This document shows, piece after piece, positions 56,371-64,000 of a DNA stretch of 64,000 nt. The notes beneath the pieces are model-generated. The model searched no databases. It saw only the letters and a program-made list of their open reading frames with translations, and was not told where the DNA came from. The first letter of the stretch is position 1. Every line of letters starts with the position of its first letter. A program made the position numbers and the translations under genes. Origin of the DNA: Adiantum capillus-veneris (Eukaryota > Streptophyta > Polypodiopsida > Polypodiales > Pteridaceae); contig CM043947.1 in NCBI GenBank assembly GCA_014529385.2, positions 126,850,891-126,914,890 on the forward strand, read 5' to 3'.

Positions 56371-56985
56371 CCCATTGCGTGTGGGAGCCCTAGGGATACT
56401 CATAGATGTGTTCGCTCCACCAAAAAGGATCCAGAACAGAGAATTACAGCCTGCTGTGTTTTTCTGCAGGTTTAGGGTTTTGCACCTAAACTGCAAGGAA
56501 ACACTAGGGGAGTCCCAGGAAAGCCTTGGGATGTGTGTACATGGATTTTGGCACCCGACAATGGCAAAACAGGGAATAACAGCACACTGAAATTCTGTTA
56601 CAGCTCACCAAAAAGCTTCTAAATTGCATGGGAATTCGTCCTAGACGAGTACTTTTGACCTATAGGGGATTTGGCGTCGTTATGCTGCCAAAATTGGGGT
56701 CAAAAACCTGCAATTTCAGCCCTCGCCAGGTTTGGACAATTTTGTGAGACTTTGATCTAAGTGATTGGATCTTCTAATTTCAATTGAATAAAGAAATACC
56801 GAAAGTGGCGCCAGTCTTTGGGGCCTACAAGGTGTCGGTCTCGTGTGCGCAGTGACATTTTAGTCACTGGACGCATCTGTGTTCTCTTTTCTTCCGAGTG
56901 CTTTTGTGTAAAGTTAACAGGTAATTGAATTAGTACCGCCTTCTACGGTGTACAGGCCGGTTATAAAAGCCTTCTTAAACGTAGA
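56371..56985. other. Unassigned, possibly decayed LTR with primer-binding-like site
   Basis: No protein coding. TGGCGCCAGTCTTTGGGG at 56807-56824 resembles the TGGCGCC start of a common plant LTR-element PBS, so the sequence before it could be an LTR end. But no matching second LTR or clean CA end is visible. Confidence 0.3.
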
Positions 56986-58000
56986 TTGAAAGCAGTACCA
57001 AGTACCCAAGTACTCAGCGCATGGTCATCACTAGAAGCGGAATGGATACTTTACATGAAAGGTGATGAGAGTGGAATTGGAGAAGAAGAATTCTCTACAC
57101 CAGGAGGACCCTTTCCAGATCCTCCTCCGTGCCCATCTACGCCACGGATTGCACCAAGTTGTGTGGAGACTTTGATGAAGTCCATGATGGAGATGATGCT
57201 ACAACAAGAGGCACAGTGGGTCACTGTGGAAAGGGAACGTGAAGAATGGAAGGCAGCTATGGAGCGGGCACGCACAGCTCAAGGTATAGCCATTGAAGAA
57301 AAGAGGGCAGCTATGGAGCTAGAGTGTGAGGCGCAACGCGACCAACGCATGCAAGAGTTAGTCCTACAAGTGCTATCCCCAAAGAGCGAGCCAATCAAGG
57401 AGGCGGGCGAGTTAGCGTAGACCAAGTAGAGACGAGGACTCCAACAATCTAGTCACTGAGAAGTTGGCTTTCAATAAGTATGATGGTAAGATGGTTGCTT
57501 CTGTGATTTATTTTTGGTTGCATCAATTTAATGCTTATTGTGCGACTAACAAGAAAAACAGTAACAATAAAGTTTTGATTGCTGCCATGTATCTATTAGG
57601 CGATGTCATTAATTGGTATTAGACCTAGCGAGAGGCACAGATGGCCGAGCACCTTGATCGTGCCGCAGATTGCAAGCCACTATCTTTGAGTTGGGTTGAC
57701 TTCCAAGACAAGCTCAAGGCTCCTTTCATACCACCGCCGTACCTCAATCAGCTGAAAGAGGATTGGAGGGGCCTTAAGCAAAATGGAACTCCCGTTATGT
57801 CTTTTTCTAACGGTATCTTTACACATTGGTGTTCAATTGCATAAGTCGGACGAGGATGGCAAGGAGGCTTTGCTCTTTGGTTTGGACGAGTACATCTCGC
57901 ATGACATAATAGTCTTTGGACCCACTGACTACAATGACGCCGTCAGAATCGCTCTCAAGCAAGAAATGAAGCACAACAAAGGTTAGCCGAAGGAGAACAA
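56986..58000 (+). pseudogene. Gypsy element E gag
   Basis: First frame to 57420: a coiled-coil-like N-terminus (VETLMKSMMEMMLQQEAQWV, EREREEWKAAMERARTAQG). Then, out of frame, capsid pieces: LAFNKYDGKMVASVIYFWLH, MYLLGDVINWY, LSWVDFQDKLKAPFIPPPYL, QLKEDWRGLKQNGTPVMSF and LFGLDEYISHDIIVFGPTDY. Order and motifs are those of Ty3/gypsy retrotransposon gag. Stops and frame changes make it a pseudogene. Confidence 0.8.
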
Positions 58001-58220
58001 GTCAAGTAACCCTCAAAACCAAGAGAATGGTAAGAACGACGATAATTCTTTCTCTTCTCAATCTTCCTCTACACCTAGAGCACAGAACTCTTCATGATAA
58101 TAAAGGAAAGAATACAACTCAAGGAAACCCTAAATTGACACCCGATGAAAAATCTGTTGAAGGAATAGTAGGAGGTTGGTTAAATCTTGAAGAACTTACC
58201 GAGCATGGAAAGGAAGGAAG

Positions 58221-58660
58221 ATGTTTTCAATGTCTAAGAAAGCACCTAAAGAATCCACAAAAGAAGTTATAGAACCCACATCTTCTGTTAGTGTCATAAA
58301 TGAGAAAACTAATGTGCCCCAAGTTTCTAATAATCATCTAGATGAGTCTCTCATGAAGTGTTATGGTCATGTGGATGGTAAGTGGATTGTGATCTTGTTT
58401 GATTCTGGCGGTATGCATATGTGATTAGTGATTCTCTTGTGAAGGTTGGAAGCTATTCTAGTGGATCCCATTGTGATCTTTGGATTTGCTCTAGGCATGC
58501 ACTTGAGTGTCATAATGTGACAGTCTCAGTTCAAAACATAGAGTTTTGTCTTAAGTTTGTTGTTTCTCCTCTGTCTGGATGTGATATGATTTTTGGCATG
58601 AAGTGGTTTAAAAATTTTGATCCACAACTTAATTGGAAAGAAAACACTCTCTCGCGGTAG
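58221..58660 (+). pseudogene. Element E aspartic protease
   Basis: VDGKWIVILFDSGGMHM (active-site D-S-G), then a frame break, LVKVGSYSSGSHC, CHNVTVSVQNIEFCLKFVV and GCDMIFGMKWFKNFDPQLNW. The last is the typical ILG-like C-terminal motif of gypsy proteases (here DMIFGMKW). It processes gag-pol in intact relatives. Confidence 0.8.
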
Positions 58661-58816
58661 AAGGTGCCTCTCCCTGGTTATTCGCTTTGAGAAGAATATT
58701 TTGTCTTTGTCATTAATCTCTCACTCTCATGTTTTGAAAGAGGATAAAGCACACGGTCCCATTGTCTCTCTGAGTACACAGTCCCACAGTCCCATAGTCT
58801 AGAAAAGAATCAATCA

Positions 58817-59430
58817 TTGCATGATAAGGAACCTCTCTTTGTCATGCATTCTCTACAGCATGAGAAGCATTTTTTGCATGATATATATTTAATTGTTCGT
58901 AAGGATCATCAAGCCTTTAAGTGGCTCCAATTTGTACTAAGTACACCTTGGAGTGATCGTCAAGTTAGATGGTTCGAGTCTTGTGAGCAATTTGGTGGTT
59001 TGATTAATTATGTTCCTAGTAAAGCTAACCCAATTGCAGATACGATCAACCACGCAAGACCGATCTTGGCTCTTGAGTCGAGGTTCACAATACTCATTCA
59101 GGAAGTATCTTTTGTTCGCGTGGAAAGTCAATATGCATTTTTGAATCTCTCATTCGGGACGGTCTCTTGTGTTTTTTCGTCATGGTCTTTGTGTGTTACC
59201 TTCTCGTAGAAAAGCCATATTGCACGATGCACATGATTCACTCACGGATGAGCACAGAAGCATCACTCTAGGAAAGGTAGAAAGTTTGTATGCAAGGAAT
59301 ACAGAGTCTTGCACCATTGTAGGTCATGCTAATAATTTTTGCAGGCTCATTCCTTGGCAAGACACAGCCACAACCAAAACATTAGCACGATTGTCCCTCA
59401 AGCATCGGTATTTTCCTTGTGGTTTGTAAG
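58817..59430 (+). pseudogene. Element E RNase H end and integrase start, RT deleted
   Basis: IVRKDHQAFKWLQFVLSTPW, SDRQVRWFESCEQFGGLINY and VPSKANPIADTINHAR are the RNase H C-terminus. CVLPSRRKAILHDAHDSLTD starts the integrase zinc-binding part. Directly before them (58660-58815) no RT core exists. So about 1 kb or more of RT has been lost by deletion between protease and RNase H. Confidence 0.75.
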
Positions 59431-59619
59431 AGTCGATAGTTTTAGGTGGAAAAGTCAAGTTTAGATCACATTTTTGGCATGTACTCGTTGAAGGTTTGAC
59501 ACTTTGTGACATTTTTCATCTGCATTCCACCCAAGGTCATTTAGAAAGCATAGTCCTTTTCCAGTCATCCGAAAAGTACAAAATGCGTCTATGAAATTGT
59601 GGTTGACTATAATTTAGGG

Positions 59620-59872
59620 ATTTTTCTTAGAGGAGATTCTTGAAGAGGATGAACCCGAGATTGTAGAGAAAGTCAAAGACATGGAGCCGAAGCTAATAAT
59701 TCTGCATCGCTTTCGGTGCATCCCAAAGAAGCAAGCATTGCAATCCTTTTTGAAGTCCAAGCGCGGCACTCATGTAGCAAAGTGGGCTGACGAAGATTTC
59801 TTCGCAATTTCCCCGGAGTTGTTGGCAGACTACATGGAAGCCATGCAGCTCGGTACCAGTACCTCACATTGA
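59620..59872 (+). pseudogene. Element E pol C-terminus (chromodomain-like)
   Basis: EEDEPEIVEKVKDMEPKLII, LHRFRCIPKKQALQSFLKS and HVAKWADEDFFAISPELLAD, homologous to the element B piece at 27543-27788. It ends 11 bases before the LTR, with GAAAAGAAGGGGA (59871-59883) as polypurine tract. Confidence 0.75.
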
Positions 59873-61009
59873 AAAGAAGGGGATGTCACGTGCACATCTA
59901 ACCCTATGTGCATGTTGACAAGCTAACTCCTATTTCTAGGGTTAAGGATAGCATAGGAAGTGTTTAGGCATCCTTGTGAGCCTGTATGCAGGATGTGCAT
60001 GTCCAGGCATTTTAGAGTAGTTGCATACCCTCTGATTGCACAAGAGCACAACCCGTGTCTACTAGGTGTAGGCATTGGGGAGTGTTCCCATTAGTACCAA
60101 GCCCAGGTAAAACTTGCATACAACACACCGCTTATTAATACTTGCTCAATTATTAATAAGTGACATTCAAGCATTAATTTTCCAAGGTCGTGGGGGCTCA
60201 ATATTACACTGCTCGACCCAACATTGTTTTGGCTATATAATTGACCCTAGGGGGTCACTTCTAGCCAAGTTAGTACCTTGCAAAACTAGAACCAAGCACC
60301 CGCAGCGCAAGGACCAGGCAGCGCCAGCGTTTTCAGTCCCAGAACCTGGCGTTTCCAGCCAAGCATCAGTTCAGCGTTTTCAGCCCAGCACCTCAGCGTT
60401 TTCACCTTCAGCACTCAGCGATATCAGCCATTTTCGCCAGCGTTTTCAGCCCTGCAGCGTTTTTCAGCATTGGGATCAGCGAATTCAACCCGCAATCATC
60501 AGCGTTTTCAGCCAACTCTTGCAGATTTCAGCCCTCAGAACCACTAGTGTTTTTAGTACCCAACCTTTAGCTTCACAGTTTCAAGCATTACCCGTCAAGC
60601 ATCTCAGCATCTAGGACCATTGTATCAGCATTTGTGCAATCTAAAGAGAAGAAAATGTTTAAGAGAAAATAAAGGAGAAGGGAAACACAAATGTTCCAAT
60701 GTGCACTCGACCACCTCTCTTTATATGGACATAAAAAGTCTTTCAACTTTCCACCTTCATGTGTCTTTTCATTTCCTAAACTCACCCTTCACTTATGCAC
60801 TTAAGATGTTTTAAAAGGATTTCAGTCCTCAGAACCACTAGCGTTTTTAGTACCAAGCCTTTAGCTTCGCAGATTCAAGCATTACCGCAAGTACTTGTCA
60901 AGCATCTCAGCATCCAGGACCATTGTATCAACATTTGTGCAAACGCAAATAACTCTCTAGCGAGAGAGAGGGGGACCCTTGGAGGGGGGTTTGGGACATC
61001 TGGTGTTAG

Positions 61010-61011
<2 letters not shown>

Positions 61012-61067
<56 letters not shown>
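61012..61067. repeat. (TC)n microsatellite, left side of M9
   Basis: Perfect TC tract of about 56 bases directly before the inverted family M segment. Confidence 0.95.
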
Positions 61068-61541
<474 letters not shown>

Positions 61542-61694
61542 TCACATAACCTTGATTCACAATATCATTCTCTCTTCTCTCTAGTCTATTGCACAACTTT
61601 CATTAAGTAAAAGGAACTCTCATTCAGTAAAAGAAACCTTGAGTACTCATTGGGCACTCATCATGAGCATTCACCATCATTCACTTCCGCTGCA

Positions 61695-61927
61695 CGCTAC
61701 ACTTGGCACGATGAGGATACCTTATCAGAGATCGAATCCTAGAGGACATGGATTCTCCAAACTCCAAACACGTGTCCAAGCAACGTCAGTTGGACTTTTC
61801 TCTAGAGCAAGACTTCGCTCTCGTGGCTCTACTACAAGGGAGCTGCAGGAGATGTAGAGGCAGTTGTCAAACAAAAACCTTGTAGTGTGCGAACTAAGAA
61901 GAACCTATGAAATCTGTGTACCCTAAC
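61695..61927 (+). other. Short internal segment between two E/B-type LTRs
   Basis: About 233 bp with a small frame (RGHGFSKLQTRVQATSVG, RARLRSRGSTTRELQEM), between an LTR end (CCGCTGCA) and the next LTR start (TGTCACGTGCGC). ACCTTATCAGAGATCGAATCC resembles the start of a leader. The arrangement LTR, small insert, LTR is that of a strongly deleted, TRIM-like element, or of two neighbouring LTRs joined by recombination. Confidence 0.45.
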
Positions 61928-62606
61928 TGTCACGTGCGCATTGCACTTGAGCCACGTGGACAAGCTACTGCTAGAAGTCAGCATCAATCTTAGTTAGCTT
62001 AGGATCTAGCTTGACATTCTGTGAGCCTCTAGAAGGACGTGCATATTAGGCAGGTTTTAGTTGTATACCCTCACTTGCATAGTCGGTTAAGTATACAGGC
62101 ATATGAAAAGTCACTTAAGTCATTTATCAATAAATGACATTGGCATGACATTTATAAAAAGTAGGTAGGGAAAATGGCCAAAAAACCTATAAAAGGGTCC
62201 CTTGGCCTTTAGTTTTTAACCGCACGGGCATCCAACGCCCATAGCACCTCGACACCTAGCGTTTCCATCGCCAGCAACCCAACATCATCAGCGTTTTGCG
62301 TCAGTTCAGCCCCACGATTTTGCATCAGTTCAGCCCAGCGTTTTGCATCAGATCAACGAATGTCTTTGCATCAGTTCAACCCAGCGTTTTGCATCAGATC
62401 AGCCAATGTTTTTGCATCAGTTCAGCCCAGCCTTTTGCATCAAATCAGCAGAGCATTTTTGCACCAAATCAGCATCAACAAGAAGCATTCTAAGCATTTG
62501 TGAGCATAATCTAAAGCAAGTATTTGCTCTAGCAACAGAGCAAGGGGGCCCTTGAGGGTGGTTGGGACCCGACATGAGCTAAATCCTTAAACCCTTCCGC
62601 TACACA
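61928..62606 (+). repeat. E/B-type LTR, second copy
   Basis: Starts TGTCACGTGCGCATTGCAC and ends near CCTTCCGCTACA. 62290-62480 is a tandem-like array of TTTTGCATCAGTTCAGCCCAG, unit about 23-28 bp, a different version of the repeat in the 59884 LTR. Confidence 0.65.
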
Positions 62607-62704
62607 TGACACTAACCCTAACCACGTGCCGGCATTCGCCAACCCCTCCAATCGAGTCCCTTAGTCTACCTGCTCAACCTCCATCATCGCACTGCACTTC
62701 ACGC
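62607..62704. other. Unassigned sequence
   Basis: No feature recognised between the LTR end and the family Z relic. Confidence 0.3.
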
Positions 62705-63490
62705 GACATCAATCTAGTTAGCTTCGGCGAGGGTCTTGCAGTTCCAATGAGATTTCGAGGTTTATTGCCAGAATTTTGTTTGCATGTTAGAGAGGCCGAA
62801 TAGTAGTCTTGGCTATGTTAGGTGAGGGTGATGCATCGACGGATGGCGTATTTCACCCCAAATATCAATTAATTCTTCACCCCCCTCTTAATTCTCGATT
62901 CATCTCTCCCTACTATCCATGGAGGTGACATACATGAGAGAGTATTATTCATTGGCTTACAAGGACACTACTGTTTTATATGTGGCAAATCAGGTGTCAT
63001 ATGGTAGCTAGATGCACTAGGAGGATAGAGCGTCTAGAGCAAAGACAACAGAAACTGTCTCAGAAGAGACAAGAGGTATCATTAGGATCTAGGAGGAAAA
63101 AGGCTGAGAGAGCCCGGAGGATAGAAGCAAAGAAGAGGAGAAGGTGCAAAGAAGGCGCCAATGGCAAAGAGAGATGCCTCTAGTCAGACAAGCATACGGC
63201 CGCAAGGATCCACCACATGGTTCACGTCTATTTGGCTCGTTGTCCTTCATCAAAAATACCACTTACTTCTTCGAAACCCATTAGGGTTCTTGGGGATGTT
63301 GTTGTACTTTCATACAATTTTGATAGTGATGATGTTCCTCTTGCCGTGCTTATGATACAGTATGAGGAGAGTTGTCCCCCTTTTGGATCCTAGAAAACTG
63401 TATATGTTAGGAGACCACACCACTGGGGTGAAAAACTTTCTACATTTATTTTAAGGTTGTGCCTTTGACATGTTTGTTTTAATACAAGAC
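62705..63490 (+). pseudogene. LINE family Z, ORF1 relic, second copy
   Basis: GEGLAVPMRFRGLLPEFCL, then the knuckle area (YYSLAY/GHYCFICGKSG across a frame change near 62930-63000) and a basic region (RRKKAERARRIEAKKRRRCK), parallel to 3610-4350. The trailer (GTGCCTTTGACATGTTTGTTTTAA) also matches. Frame breaks throughout, and no ORF2. Confidence 0.5.
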
Positions 63491-63640
63491 TTTCATTCCA
63501 TGCAATCTATCTTTCCTATTACTCTCAACACGCTACATCTTCGGGTTGGAGGTGAGCCAGTTAGGATATATGGCTGGGAGGCGAGTCGGACATCTATTCC
63601 TTTTGTTGTCTTATGTGCGCGTTTGACTTGTGTCATGTAA
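63491..63640 (-). other. Probable leader of an E/B-type element
   Basis: Follows the LTR in element sense. A minus-strand frame continues through it (LASQPYILTGSPPTRRCSVL), but nothing is recognised. Confidence 0.3.
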
Positions 63641-64000
63641 TGTACAACGGAATTGATTAAAGGTAATAACTCACAATTAGTGCTTAGTGCGTTCTTAAGG
63701 TTCCTATTACTTAATGAGAGTTGTGCATAGACTAGAGAGAAAAGAGAGAGAGAAATATTGTGGTGAGTGAAGGTTCTGTGAGTGATAGACAAAGAACACT
63801 GGATGGGGTCCAAAACCCCCCTCCCAAGGGCCCCCCTCTGTATTGCTAGAGAGGTATTTGCTTTAGATTGCACAATTGCTCATACAATGGTCCTAGATGT
63901 TAAGATGGTGATGGATCTTGCTATTGATCTTGGATTTGCGAGGCTAAGGGTTGAAAATGCAAAACGCTAGGAAATTTGAGTCTAGATATGCAGACTGATG
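63641..64000 (-). repeat. E/B-type LTR, minus strand, running off the window
   Basis: The reverse complement shares CTCTAGTCTAT/GCACAAC and the CTTAAGTAATAGG/AAGTAAAAGGAAC region with 61560-61640, plus CTAGGACCATTGTAT with 60608-60625. It ends at the window edge in AAAATGCAAAACGCTAG, the LTR repeat motif. Confidence 0.6.

Noticed and set aside
56807-56824. A definite primer-binding site and 5' LTR for element E
   Set aside because: TGGCGCC is suggestive, but the sequence before it does not match the element E LTR at 59884 and lacks a CA end.

Overview
The window is nuclear DNA from a green plant. The evidence is a starch synthase III exon with two CBM53-type starch-binding domains, a DGAT2-like fragment, plant-type Ty3/gypsy LTR elements and LINEs, and GT-AG exon borders. 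A repeat-rich seed-free land plant such as a fern or lycophyte would fit, but that is inference. Almost all of the 64 kb is nested retrotransposon sequence. No RNA gene or CRISPR array was seen.

Layout. 1-2445: a LINE reverse transcriptase scrap, then one host exon (starch synthase III N-terminus, + strand). 2446-4360: intron or intergenic DNA with a 256-bp tandem duplication and a zinc-knuckle LINE relic (family Z). 4361-15198: three head-to-tail copies of a LINE family on the minus strand (family M), each separated by a (GA)n/(CT)n tract. 15325-18359: two more broken family M copies. 18360-44156: one interval bounded by LTRs of the same family (element C). It splits a family M LINE in two and leaves a 5-bp target duplication. 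Inside it lie a poly(A)-tailed LINE (family P, 19386-26000, with 16-bp target duplications), Ty3/gypsy element B (26322-36446) which itself contains chromovirus element A (28171-35331), two gag-protease blocks of element C, G-rich and C-rich minisatellites, and two host-like gene fragments on the opposite strand. One of these is the N-terminus of a DGAT2-type acyltransferase. 44157-45897: the other half of the split LINE, then more head-to-tail family M copies with GA tracts. 45914-53850: a short and a long family P LINE on the + strand, with a second element C LTR and gag between them. 53855-64000: a family M fragment, remnants of gypsy elements D and E, E/B-type LTRs, a second family Z relic and a final LTR running off the end.

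How it works together. Family M (coiled-coil plus RRM-like ORF1; APE endonuclease and YADD reverse transcriptase in ORF2) is repeatedly found embedded in (GA)n/(CT)n microsatellites and stacks on itself. Families P and Z are more conventional L1-type LINEs. The LTR elements supply gag, protease, reverse transcriptase, RNase H, integrase and chromodomain pieces. None looks fully intact, because stops, frameshifts and truncations are frequent. Element A pol and the M3 ORF1 are the best preserved. The only clear host coding sequence in its own context is the starch synthase exon. Its catalytic part does not appear in the following 61 kb, so the gene either has a very large TE-filled intron or is truncated.
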